The notes beneath the pieces were generated by a model. The model did no database searches and was not told where the DNA came from. It saw only the letters and a list, made by a program, of their open reading frames with translations. Of a stretch of DNA of 17,660 bases, positions 7,607 through 15,058 are shown piece after piece. This stretch comes from JAKFDK01 sp036676195 (GTDB lineage: Bacteria > Bacillota > Sulfobacillia > Symbiobacteriales > ZC4RG38). The position numbers were made by a program, and so were the translations under genes. The DNA lies in contig JAKFDK010000143.1 in NCBI GenBank assembly GCA_036676195.1, forward strand, positions 1 to 17,660, in the 5' to 3' direction. Position 1 is the first letter of the stretch; each line of letters begins with the position of its first letter.

Positions 7607-9034
7607 TTGGATGCTGTGCTGATCTGCAATGTCGGGCACCATGACCTGAAGCTCACCCGGGACCTGGAACTGGATGGACAGCAGGTGACCAGCGAGCGGT
7701 TAAGGGAAGACTCCCGCCGTACCGGTGAACTGCTGCTGGCCAACTGGGATAGCGCAGCCCCGGCACTCTCGATTCCGATTATTGATAAGTTCCTGGCCCG
7801 TATTCGGGACACGCAGCAGGTGCGCCGGGTCCACCTGTTTGTAACCAACCAGCAGGACTCCAAGTACAGCAAGAGCGATACCGTCACTACCGGGAAGATC
7901 ATTGAGCGCTTGCTGGCTGACCGCCGACTGCTGGTCAAGTTGCATGAGTTTCGCGAGAATCCCGCCGACTGGGATCTGGTCCTGCGGTTTTATCTGCGCC
8001 GGCTTCCTGGTCTGGCTCTTTCCGGAGCACGCCACTATCTTGGCTTGACCGGTGGGACGCAGCAAATGAACACGGCGCTGCTGATCGCCGGTATGGAAGC
8101 CTTTGCGGAGCGGCACGTGCTCAGCGCCACCAGTGACCAGCCTCTGCCCGCCCTGAGCCAGGTGGACCGGTTGATTCAGCGCCGGTGGGTGATTCGCACC
8201 ATCATTAGCCATCTGGACCACGGGGACTACTGGGCCGCCTATGGCCTGTTAAAGGATAACCCTGAAGCGGCCGGCGATGCCGACCGCCATGCCCTCTGTC
8301 TGGCGCTGCTGGACTATGGGCACCTGCGCCTGTGCTTCCGCTTCGATGCCGCCGCCCGCGTGCTGGCTCCGGTGGTTGCCCTGGCACCCGACGGCGCCAC
8401 CAAGGCCACGGTCATGGAACTGGAGCATGAGGCGATCCGTCTGTACAGTGCAGAAACCTCGGACATGCAGGGCTTACGGCTGCAGGAGATCGCCCGCAGT
8501 GCCCGCCTGTACCACCGCCGGGGGCAGTGGCTGGAATTGCCCGCCCTGACCCATGCCTTCCGGGAGATGGCGCTGTCGCTGTTAGTGGAGCGGGCAGGTG
8601 TTCAGGTTCAGAATCCCGGGTCCGGCTGGCCCAGGCTGGACCTGAGTTCGGTCCGGCAGCAGGCCGGCCTGACCGAGGCTCTGAACGCCACTCAGTATGA
8701 CGGCCAGCCGCTGAAATGGCAGGATAAGCTGACTGTCCCGGTGGCCCGAGCTGTGCTGGCGTGGGCCGCGCAGGCGCAGGAGAACACCCTGAAAACCTGG
8801 CTGGACGAACTGGACGGCCTGGAAGAGACCGTGCGCGTGCGGAACCGAACTGTTTTTGGCCATGCTTCGGAAGGGGTAAACGAGGAAACCCTGTCCGGCA
8901 AGTTCCCGGGCGGAGGCGATGCCCTGGTTCAAACCCTCGGGCGGCTGGCCGGCGAACTGACCCAGAGCAACGAGCAGCCACCTGACCCCTTCGACCGGGT
9001 GCATGATCTGGTCAGTCGGCTGTTGCTTGCTTGA
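7607..9034 (+). CDS. csm6: CARF-HEPN ribonuclease of the Csm6/Csx1 type
   Basis: This is the presumed effector of cyclic oligoadenylate signalling: a CARF domain senses the messenger made by Cas10 and a HEPN domain then degrades RNA non-specifically. TTG at 7607 is chosen because GGAGGTGA (7594-7601) lies 5 nt upstream. The protein is 475 residues. The CARF domain covers about 1-180, with a Rossmann-like first strand (MDAVLICNVGHHDL) and the ligand-loop pattern LTGGTQQMN (G149, G150, T151, M154, N155). A helical middle region follows. Near the C-terminus, RNRTVFGH (R412 to H419, with R414-x4-H419) is the HEPN catalytic motif. It sits 16 nt after cas6 and closes the operon. The exact subfamily, and whether cA4 or cA6 is the ligand, cannot be told from sequence alone. 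Confidence 0.88.
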   Translation: MDAVLICNVGHHDLKLTRDLELDGQQVTSERLREDSRRTGELLLANWDSAAPALSIPIIDKFLARIRDTQQVRRVHLFVTNQQDSKYSKSDTVTTGKIIERLLADRRLLVKLHEFRENPADWDLVLRFYLRRLPGLALSGARHYLGLTGGTQQMNTALLIAGMEAFAERHVLSATSDQPLPALSQVDRLIQRRWVIRTIISHLDHGDYWAAYGLLKDNPEAAGDADRHALCLALLDYGHLRLCFRFDAAARVLAPVVALAPDGATKATVMELEHEAIRLYSAETSDMQGLRLQEIARSARLYHRRGQWLELPALTHAFREMALSLLVERAGVQVQNPGSGWPRLDLSSVRQQAGLTEALNATQYDGQPLKWQDKLTVPVARAVLAWAAQAQENTLKTWLDELDGLEETVRVRNRTVFGHASEGVNEETLSGKFPGGGDALVQTLGRLAGELTQSNEQPPDPFDRVHDLVSRLLLA

Positions 9035-9085
9035 TCGGTCCGGGGCCAGGGGCACCCCCACCGCGGCATTTCCGTCGGCAGTCAT

Positions 9086-9117
9086 TTGGCCTCCCATACC
9101 GGAAGGTGTGCTATAAT
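9086..9117 (+). promoter_or_regulatory. Putative promoter of CRISPR array 2
   Basis: TATAAT at 9112-9117 is preceded by TG one base upstream (TGCTATAAT), an extended -10. A possible -35 (TTGGCC, 9086-9091) is 20 nt away, longer than ideal, which an extended -10 can tolerate. It lies about 290 nt before the first repeat and points into the leader. No credible gene starts after it: an ATG at 9120 opens only 16 codons. Confidence 0.6.
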
Positions 9118-9409
9118 TCATGAAGAGGGCGCCAGCCTCGGGCCACCGCTCTTCGTCCCACAGCCGCTGACGACTCGGCGCCGATCGGATGAAATATTGC
9201 GGCAAGCTTGCAGTCAGCTACCACCCTGGATTCGAGAACCTATGCCTGTGCACAAACCCCCGGAGGTGCTCGAAATCCTGTAGGGCGCATCCCAGGCGGT
9301 TTTGACCGCAAGGCCACTGCATGACAACCCCGGTTTCGGGATGTCTGACCCGAGGTTCTCGAAATCGCGCCCTACAGCCCGCATGGCTGTAGGCCCCCAG
9401 ATGGCCGCT
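9118..9409 (+). promoter_or_regulatory. Leader of CRISPR array 2
   Basis: There is no gene in the 375 nt between the csm6 stop and the first repeat. The segment lies 5' of the array as set by the ATTGAAAC repeat ends, so it is the leader. Its 3' part (9231-9393) is dense in repeats and stems, described separately. Two small hairpins also occur: GCGGT-TTTG-ACCGC (9296-9309) and CCCG-GTTT-CGGG (9329-9340). The last 16 nt before the first repeat (9394-9409) are the expected integration-proximal anchor. Confidence 0.8.
9231..9393 (+). repeat. Nested inverted and direct repeats in the leader
   Basis: TTCGAGAACCT (9231-9241) can pair with AGGTGCTCGAA (9264-9274, 10 of 11) or with AGGTTCTCGAA (9353-9363, 11 of 11). 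The latter two belong to a 16-nt direct repeat (9262-9277 and 9351-9366, 14 of 16 identical). The first copy is followed at once by CTGTAGGGCGC (9278-9288), the second by its exact reverse complement GCGCCCTACAG (9367-9377). CCTACAGCC (9371-9379) also forms a local 9-bp hairpin with GGCTGTAGG (9385-9393). Several of these pairings exclude one another. Confidence 0.9.
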
Positions 9410-10271
9410 GTGGAAATAACCTGAATTCCCCTTGGGGAATTGAAACCGTCCTGGCTGTACTCCACCATGTAGTAGTCCGGACCAGGTGGAAATAACCTGA
9501 ATTCCCCTTGGGGAATTGAAACTTGATTAGCTCGCTCAGGTCAGTAGGCCGGAAGTCCGCGTGGAAATAACCTGAATTCCCCTTGGGGAATTGAAACCGT
9601 ACCTTTGGGTGAACCGGAGGAACTTGGCGTCGATGGTGGAAATAACCTGAATTCCCCTTGGGGAATTGAAACGCCTCCTGGATCATGGCAGTCTGGATCC
9701 GGCGCATCTGGTGGAAATAACCTGAATTCCCCTTGGGGAATTGAAACCGTCGTAGAAGCGCGTTCCCCGCAGGTCGGAACCCCGGTGGAAATAACCTGAA
9801 TTCCCCTTGGGGAATTGAAACTCATAGATACACCACCCTGTACGCCTCCTGTCCGCCCAGGTGGAAATAACCTGAATTCCCCTTGGGGAATTGAAACGTC
9901 AGGTCAGCCCACTCAGACATCATGCCGGGCATGTCGTGGAAATAACCTGAATTCCCCTTGGGGAATTGAAACTCCTCATCCTCGGCGAAGGCCATGCCGG
10001 ATTCCTCGCGTGGAAATAACCTGAATTCCCCTTGGGGAATTGAAACCCTGATACCTCTAGGGCAAAGTCAGCTTTATGACGCAGTGTGGAAATAACCTGA
10101 ATTCCCCTTGGGGAATTGAAACCCCGTCAGGGTCTGCCCCTTGCGCAGGTAGGGTGATAGTGGAAATAACCTGAATTCCCCTTGGGGAATTGAAACGTCG
10201 CCAGGCGTGGGTGGTATTGCCGTCCTGGGTGAAGGTGGAAATAACCTGAATTCCCCTTGGGGAATTGAAAC
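9410..10271 (+). CRISPR. CRISPR array 2: 12 identical repeats, 11 spacers
   Basis: The 37-nt repeat begins GTGGAAATAACCTG, has AATTCCCC/GGGGAATT stem arms and ends ATTGAAAC. Repeats start at 9410, 9486, 9561, 9636, 9711, 9785, 9861, 9936, 10010, 10086, 10160 and 10235, and all twelve are identical by reading. Spacers are 37-39 nt and all different. Orientation is plus, by the ATTGAAAC handle and by the promoter-bearing leader to the left. Unlike array 1, the last repeat is perfect and no degenerate trailer repeat follows; a 21-bp tandem repeat block begins 68 nt later. Cas6 from the neighbouring operon is the expected processing enzyme. Confidence 0.99.
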
Positions 10272-10339
10272 TCTTTGTCCGCCATGTGCCCGCTGCCTGG
10301 CTGGTCCAAGGCATTGGTGCCGCTCGCACCAGCATCCGC

Positions 10340-10675
10340 ATTGGGGCAATTCGCGCGGACATTGGGACAACTGGCGCGGACATTGGGGCAACTGGCGCGG
10401 ACATTGGGGCAAATTGCGCCGACATTGGGGCAACTCGCGCGGACATTGGGGCAACTCGCGCGGACATTGGGGCAACTCGCGTGGGCATTGGGGCAACTCG
10501 CGCGGACATTGGGGCAACTCGCGTGGGCATTGGGGCAACTTGCGCGGACATTGAGGCAACTCGCGCCGACATTGGGGCAACTTGCGCCGACATTGGGGCA
10601 ACTTGCGCCGACATTGGGGCAACTTGCGCCGACATTGGGGCAACTTGCGCCGACATTGGGGCAACTCGCACCTGA
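10340..10675. repeat. 21-bp tandem repeat block, 16 units
   Basis: Sixteen head-to-tail 21-bp units start every 21 nt from 10340 to 10655. Each has the core ATTGGGGCAACT plus a 9-nt variable part, mainly CGCGCGGAC, CGCGTGGGC or TGCGCCGAC. Units 12-15 (10571-10654) are identical; units 7 and 9 share the CGCGTGGGC type, alternating with CGCGCGGAC. The last unit decays at its end (CGCACCTGA). Because 21 is divisible by 3, several frames stay open and give heptad-like peptides (LGQLART on plus, APMSAQV on minus). None has a convincing start, ribosome binding site or non-repeat domain, so I treat the block as non-coding. Confidence 0.95.
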
Positions 10676-10771
10676 GAAATATGCCGCACGGCTCGGGTAC
10701 GGCCGCGCCCCGGGCACCGCACAATCACGGCGTGGTGGTGGTACAGCAGCTGGCCAGAGCCCCGCACAGCG

Positions 10772-10805
10772 GCGGGCCACCAGATCAAACGATCTGGTGG
10801 CCCGC
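10772..10805. terminator. Perfect 15-bp hairpin after kbl
   Basis: Arms 10772-10786 and 10791-10805 (GCGGGCCACCAGATC and its complement) enclose the loop AAAC. The hairpin is 22 nt past the kbl stop on the minus strand, where a terminator is expected. No T-run follows on either strand, so it may act as an mRNA 3' stabiliser or an inefficient two-way terminator that also separates the CRISPR side from the tdh-kbl operon. Confidence 0.6.
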
Positions 10806-10826
10806 TCTGCGTTAGCCCGGCAAGAA

Positions 10827-12002
10827 TCAAATCAGCGCCAGTTCCCGCCCCACCGCCTCGAAGGACGCCAGGGCCTGGTCCAGGTCAGCCCGGGTATGCG
10901 CAGCCGTCACGATAGTCCGCACACGGGCCTTGCCCCGCGGCACCGTGGGGAAGACGATCCCCTGCGCCAGCACACCCCGGGCAAACAACCGATCCGACAG
11001 CAGCAGGGCCTTGCGCTCATCCCCGGCAATCACCGGCGTGATCGGAGTCTCGCTGCGGCCCGTGTCGAACCCCAGGCGCTGCAGCCCGGCCTTGAAGTAC
11101 CGGGTATTCTCCCAGAGGCGCTCCACCAGCGCCGGGCTGGCCTCCAGCAGGTCCAGGGCGGCGGTAATGGCGGCGACGACCCCGGGCGGATGCGACGTGC
11201 TGAACAGGAACGGGCGGCCCCGGTGCCACAGCAGTTCGATCAGGGCCCGGGTGCTGGCCACATACCCACCCAGAACGCCGATGGCCTTCGAGAGGGTGCC
11301 CACCTGCACATCCACCCGGCCATCGAGCCCGAAATGGTTCACCGAGCCGCGGCCGTTGGCGCCCAGCACGCCGGAACTGTGGGCATCATCCACATAGAGC
11401 ATGGCGCCGTACTGTTCGCACAGAGGCACAATCTGCGGCAGGAGAGCGATGTCGCCATCCATGCTGAACACACCGTCGGTGATCACCAGCAGGCGGCGGG
11501 CGTTGCCTTTGGCCTCGCGCAGGCGCGCCTCCAGGTGGTCCATATCGCTGTGGCCATAGCGCAGAATCGGCGCCTTCGCCAGGCGGCAGCCATCAATGAT
11601 CGAGGCATGGTTGAGTTCATCGGAAATAATGGCGTCATCCTCGCCCACCAGCACCGGAATCACACCACTATTGCAAGTAAAGCCGGACTGAAAGACCACC
11701 GTGGCCTCCACATGCTTGAAGTGGGCCAGGCGTTCCTCCAGCCGGACGTGCAGGGTCTGGGTGCCAATGATGGTCCGGACCGCGCCCGTACCGGCCCCCC
11801 ACTCCCGGGTGGCGTTCATCATCGCCTCCTTGAGCATGGGGCTGTTGCACAGGCCCAGGTAATCGTTGGAGCTCAGGTTGACCACCGACTGCCCGTCCAC
11901 GACACAATGCGGACCCTGCGGCGTCTGCAGTTCCCGCATGGGGCGATAAATCCCGGCCTCATGCAAGGCCCTGATCTCATCGGCCGCCCAATCCAACTGC
12001 AT
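10827..12002 (-). CDS. kbl: Glycine C-acetyltransferase (2-amino-3-ketobutyrate CoA ligase)
   Basis: This PLP enzyme cleaves 2-amino-3-oxobutyrate with CoA to glycine and acetyl-CoA, the second step of threonine breakdown. The protein is 391 residues, close to the usual 395-400. Family marks are NLSSNDYLGL (41-51), SGFTCNSG, ELNHASIIDG (H132), TDGVFSMDG, YVDDAHSSG (D205, H208) and the PLP lysine K239 in GTLSKAIG. It lies 12 nt after tdh in the same direction, with a GGGGGG-type ribosome binding site before ATG 12002. The sister enzymes 8-amino-7-oxononanoate synthase and 5-aminolevulinate synthase share the fold; the pairing with tdh decides the function. Confidence 0.94.
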   Translation of the reverse strand: MQLDWAADEIRALHEAGIYRPMRELQTPQGPHCVVDGQSVVNLSSNDYLGLCNSPMLKEAMMNATREWGAGTGAVRTIIGTQTLHVRLEERLAHFKHVEATVVFQSGFTCNSGVIPVLVGEDDAIISDELNHASIIDGCRLAKAPILRYGHSDMDHLEARLREAKGNARRLLVITDGVFSMDGDIALLPQIVPLCEQYGAMLYVDDAHSSGVLGANGRGSVNHFGLDGRVDVQVGTLSKAIGVLGGYVASTRALIELLWHRGRPFLFSTSHPPGVVAAITAALDLLEASPALVERLWENTRYFKAGLQRLGFDTGRSETPITPVIAGDERKALLLSDRLFARGVLAQGIVFPTVPRGKARVRTIVTAAHTRADLDQALASFEAVGRELALI

Positions 12003-12014
12003 ACTCTGCCCCCC

Positions 12015-13058
12015 CTACGGTGTCAGTACTACCTTGCCGCAGCGGCCCTCCCGCATCAGCTCCATGCCCCTGTCCACCTCGGCCAGGGGCAGCCGGTGGG
12101 TGACCAGCGGCGCCAGACGCTCCGCCAGGCCGGCCCGCATCAGGGACCGTACCTGGAACCAGGTCTTGAACAGCTTGCGCCCGGCGATGCCCTGCAGGGT
12201 CACACCCCGCATGATCACCTGATTGGCCAGGTCGATCTCCACCCCCCGGGTGGGCAGCCCCAGCATGGAAACCCGTCCGCCGTTGCGCACCGCCGCCACC
12301 GCCTGCTGAATCGCCCGGGGATTGCCGGACATCTCCAGCACCACATCGCTTCCGTAGCCGGCCGTCACCCGCCGGATTTCCGCCACCGGATCCAGCGCCG
12401 AGGCGTCGATCACCACATCGGCGCCCAACTGCCGGGCCAGTTGCAGGCGGTAGGGATTGACATCGACGGCGTAAACGGCTTCCGCCCCGCACATTTTCGC
12501 CACCGGTACCGACATGATGCCGATGGGACCGCAGCCCACCACCGCCACCGTCTGCCCGGCGATCTCCCCGGCCAGCACCGTGTGCACGGCGTTACCCAGG
12601 GGCTCCTGGATCGACTGCAGTTCAAAGGGCAGATCCCGGTCGTTGACCCAGCAGTTCCATTCCGGCAGGGCCACATACTCGGCGAACGCACCGTTGGTAT
12701 CCACGCCCAGAATCCGGGTGTTCTCGCATAAGTGGTATTCCCCGTTCCGGCAGCGCGGGCAGACATGGCACACAAGATGAGTCTCCGCCGAAACGCAGTC
12801 TCCCACCTTGACCGACGTTACATCCGCCCCCACCGCCACCACCTCGCCGGCCATCTCGTGGCCGACGGTCAGGGGCGGCTTGACCCGGCCCTGGGACCAG
12901 GCATCCCATGCGTAAATATGGTAGTCGGTGCCGCAGACGGTGGCCGCCCGCACCCGCACCAGCACCCCGTCCGACCCGATGGGCGGAATGGGCAGTTCCA
13001 CGAGGGCTGCCCCGGGCGCCGGCTGCTGCTTCACGATCGCCTTCATGGTTTCGGTCAC
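12015..13058 (-). CDS. tdh: L-threonine 3-dehydrogenase
   Basis: This zinc- and NAD-dependent enzyme oxidises L-threonine to 2-amino-3-oxobutyrate, the substrate of the kbl product. The protein is 347 residues. It has the catalytic zinc site C42 (TVCGTDYHIY) and H67-E68 (VGHEMAGEV), structural zinc cysteines C97, C100, C103 and C111, and the Rossmann motif VVGCGPIG (174-180). GTDYHIYAWDAWS is typical of threonine dehydrogenases, more so than of sorbitol dehydrogenases. GTG at 13058 is preceded by GAGGTGG 6 nt upstream; an ATG four codons further in is possible. It heads the tdh-kbl operon. Confidence 0.94.
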   Translation of the reverse strand: MTETMKAIVKQQPAPGAALVELPIPPIGSDGVLVRVRAATVCGTDYHIYAWDAWSQGRVKPPLTVGHEMAGEVVAVGADVTSVKVGDCVSAETHLVCHVCPRCRNGEYHLCENTRILGVDTNGAFAEYVALPEWNCWVNDRDLPFELQSIQEPLGNAVHTVLAGEIAGQTVAVVGCGPIGIMSVPVAKMCGAEAVYAVDVNPYRLQLARQLGADVVIDASALDPVAEIRRVTAGYGSDVVLEMSGNPRAIQQAVAAVRNGGRVSMLGLPTRGVEIDLANQVIMRGVTLQGIAGRKLFKTWFQVRSLMRAGLAERLAPLVTHRLPLAEVDRGMELMREGRCGKVVLTP

Positions 13059-13108
13059 AGCTAACCACCTCTGTTTCCGACCGGACGGTACTCCGGATTT
13101 GCGGTACT

Positions 13109-13137
13109 ATCGTACTCTTAATTCCATAGTTTGTCAA
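13109..13137 (-). promoter_or_regulatory. Sigma70-type promoter of tdh-kbl
   Basis: On the minus strand TTGACA (13137-13132) is followed after exactly 17 nt by TACGAT (13114-13109), about 50 nt before the tdh start. The -10 lies within a small palindrome, GTAC-GATA-GTAC. The heptamer AGTACCG occurs there and again about 17 nt downstream, which could mark a regulator site. Confidence 0.8.
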
Positions 13138-13167
13138 TCGCACCTACGCGTGACAAAGAGGCGCAGA

Positions 13168-13193
13168 GCCGGGCCGCTAATAGCGTACCCGGC
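13168..13193 (-). terminator. Hairpin after the corrinoid uptake operon
   Basis: GCCGGG (13168-13173) pairs with CCCGGC (13188-13193), and inside it CGCT pairs with AGCG. It is 33 nt beyond the stop of the ATPase gene on the minus strand. Only a weak T-rich stretch (CTCTTTG) follows, so efficiency is uncertain. Confidence 0.45.
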
Positions 13194-13225
13194 CCTGGAC
13201 CGATCGACCACCGCAAAACTCATAG

Positions 13226-14032
13226 TCAGTCGCAGGCCGGCAGCACCGGCTGGGCCGCCGGCACCAGCACTACCTGCGGCGTCCCGGTCAGCGGATGGGT
13301 CGTTACCATCACCTGACTGCCGTACGCACGGTTGATCACCTCAGGCTGCAGCACCTCCGCCGGACGGCCGGCGGCCACCATCTGCCCCCGGTGCAGCAGC
13401 ATCAGCCGGGCACAGTACAGGGCAGCCAGATTCAGGTCGTGCAGCACCGCCACCACCGTCAGGCCCTGCTCCCGGTTCAAACTGGTCAGCAGGTCAAACA
13501 GGCTCACCACATGGCGCACGTCCAGATGGTTACTGGGCTCGTCCAGCAGCACGATCTGCGCCTGTTGGGCCAGTGCCCGGGCAATGGCCACCCGCTGCCG
13601 TTCACCCCCGGACAGGCTGGAAAACCGCCGCGACGCCAGATCAGCCGTACCGGTGACCGCCATCGCCTGCTGCACCTGTGTCCGGTCGGTCGGGCCTTCG
13701 CTGCGCCAGCGGCCCAGGTGTGGGTAGCGGCCCATGGCCACCACCTCTTCGGCGGTGAAATCGAACTCGTCGGCCAGGTGCTGCGCCACCACGGCAATCT
13801 GCCGGGCCCGCGCCCGCGGCGGCAGGCTGCGGATGGGCCGCCCGTCCAGGCAGACCTGGCCGGCGGTCGGGGACATCACCCCGGACAGAGCCCGCAGCAG
13901 GGTGGTCTTGCCCGAGCCGTTGGGCCCGACAATGCCGGTGAAGCTGCCGGGGGTAAACGCACAGGTCACCCCGTCCAGTACGGTACGGCTGCCCAGGCGC
14001 ACCTGCAGATCATCCGCCGTCAGCAGAGCCAC
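13226..14032 (-). CDS. btuD: ABC transporter ATPase, corrinoid/iron-chelate uptake type
   Basis: This cytoplasmic ATPase powers the adjacent permease. The protein is 268 residues. It has Walker A GPNGSGKTT (36-44), Q-loop Q84, signature LSGGERQ (140-146), Walker B IVLLDEP (160-166) and the switch histidine H198. The insertion EEVVAMGRYPHLGRW is typical of the FecE/BtuD/FhuC group. It starts at GTG 14032, 6 nt after the permease stop, with AGGGGAG just upstream. Sequence alone does not separate cobalamin from siderophore transporters; the cobalamin riboswitch at the head of the operon makes corrinoid the likely cargo. Confidence 0.9.
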   Translation of the reverse strand: MALLTADDLQVRLGSRTVLDGVTCAFTPGSFTGIVGPNGSGKTTLLRALSGVMSPTAGQVCLDGRPIRSLPPRARARQIAVVAQHLADEFDFTAEEVVAMGRYPHLGRWRSEGPTDRTQVQQAMAVTGTADLASRRFSSLSGGERQRVAIARALAQQAQIVLLDEPSNHLDVRHVVSLFDLLTSLNREQGLTVVAVLHDLNLAALYCARLMLLHRGQMVAAGRPAEVLQPEVINRAYGSQVMVTTHPLTGTPQVVLVPAAQPVLPACD

Positions 14033-14038
14033 GGCCCG

Positions 14039-15058
14039 TCACTCCCCTCTGACCAGGTTCTGCCGAAGTAGCCATAGGAAAAACGGCGCACCGGCCAGCC
14101 CGGTGATCACGCCCACCCGGATCTCCTGCGGCGCCCACAGGGTACGCCCCAGGGTGTCAGCCAGCAGCAGAAAGGCGGCCCCGCCAACGGCCGATGCCGG
14201 CAGCAAAAACCGGTGACCCGGTCCCACCACCAGGCGTACAATGTGCGGCACAATCAGGCCGACGAACGGAATCAGACCAGCCACCGAAACGGTGGCTGCG
14301 GTGGCCAGGCTCGCGCCCACCCAGATCCAGCGCTTGGTCGCCTCCATGGGTACGCCCAGTTGTTCGGCCGCTTCCTCGCCCAGCAGAATCAGGTCCAGGT
14401 CCCGGCCGAAGGCGAGCAGAATGACCAGCCCCACCACCATGTACGGGGTAGCCGATGCGATCTGCGGCCAGGTGGCGGTGGCCACCGAGCCGGACAGCAG
14501 GTTGACCATGGCCTGCAGCAGCTTTTCCGGTACCCGCACCTGCATGAAGCCGATCAGGGCGGTACAGAAGGTGCCCACCGCCACCCCCGCCAGCAGCAGG
14601 GCGCCGGTGCTCAGCCGGCGGCTGCTGCCATGGGCCAGGGTATACACCAGGGTGACCGCCGCCAGGGCCCCTACGAAAGAGGCCAGCGGCGCGCCGTCCA
14701 GCCCGATGAACTCCCAGCGCAGCCCCAGGGTCAGCGCCAGGGCGCCGCCCACCGAGGCACCCCCGGAGACGCCCAGCAGATACGGCTCGGCCATAGGGTT
14801 ACGGAGCAGGCCCTGAAAGGCCGCGCCGGCCGCCGAGAGACATGCCCCCACCTGGGCCGCCAGCACAACCCGGGGCAGGCGGATGTCCCACAGGATCGTA
14901 GTCACCAGTTTGGGCACCGGACGGCCGAGCAGGGCGTCCAGCACCTGGCCGGGCGGCAGCCGGATGGCCCCGGCCCACACGGCCAGGACCAGAGCGACTG
15001 CCAGCACCCCGACCAGTGCCCACAGGCGCAGCCAGCGGGAGCCTAGTAGCCGGACCAA
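14039..15058 (-). CDS. btuC: FecCD/BtuC-family permease
   Basis: This membrane permease forms the channel for substrate handed over by the binding protein. The protein is 339 residues with about eight to ten hydrophobic segments. Family marks include the first segment after the arginine-rich start, RLPRVVLAAQVGACLSAAGA, NPMAEPYLLGVSGGAS, and the coupling region GLIPFVGLIVPHIVRLVVG followed by a GHR motif. It begins at TTG 15058, inside the last codons of the binding-protein gene (16-nt overlap), with no clear ribosome binding site, so translation is probably coupled. Confidence 0.93.
   Translation of the reverse strand: MVRLLGSRWLRLWALVGVLAVALVLAVWAGAIRLPPGQVLDALLGRPVPKLVTTILWDIRLPRVVLAAQVGACLSAAGAAFQGLLRNPMAEPYLLGVSGGASVGGALALTLGLRWEFIGLDGAPLASFVGALAAVTLVYTLAHGSSRRLSTGALLLAGVAVGTFCTALIGFMQVRVPEKLLQAMVNLLSGSVATATWPQIASATPYMVVGLVILLAFGRDLDLILLGEEAAEQLGVPMEATKRWIWVGASLATAATVSVAGLIPFVGLIVPHIVRLVVGPGHRFLLPASAVGGAAFLLLADTLGRTLWAPQEIRVGVITGLAGAPFFLWLLRQNLVRGE

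Noticed and set aside
6661..7938. A 425-codon minus-strand frame opposite csm4, cas6 and csm6
   Set aside because: The plus-strand genes have clear family motifs, and this frame shows none.
10340..10675. G-quadruplex formed by the GGGG runs of the tandem repeats
   Set aside because: The runs are separated by 17 nt, longer than usual quadruplex loops.
9372..10830. Minus-strand open frames through array 2 and the tandem repeats with recurring FNSPRGIQVIST-like peptides
   Set aside because: The repeated peptide is the CRISPR repeat itself translated; no promoter, start or domain supports a gene.
10275..12731. A plus-strand open frame of 818 codons running from the tandem repeats across kbl and tdh
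   Set aside because: It is antisense to two well-supported metabolic genes, has no ribosome binding site, and is open only because of high GC and the 21-bp periodicity.
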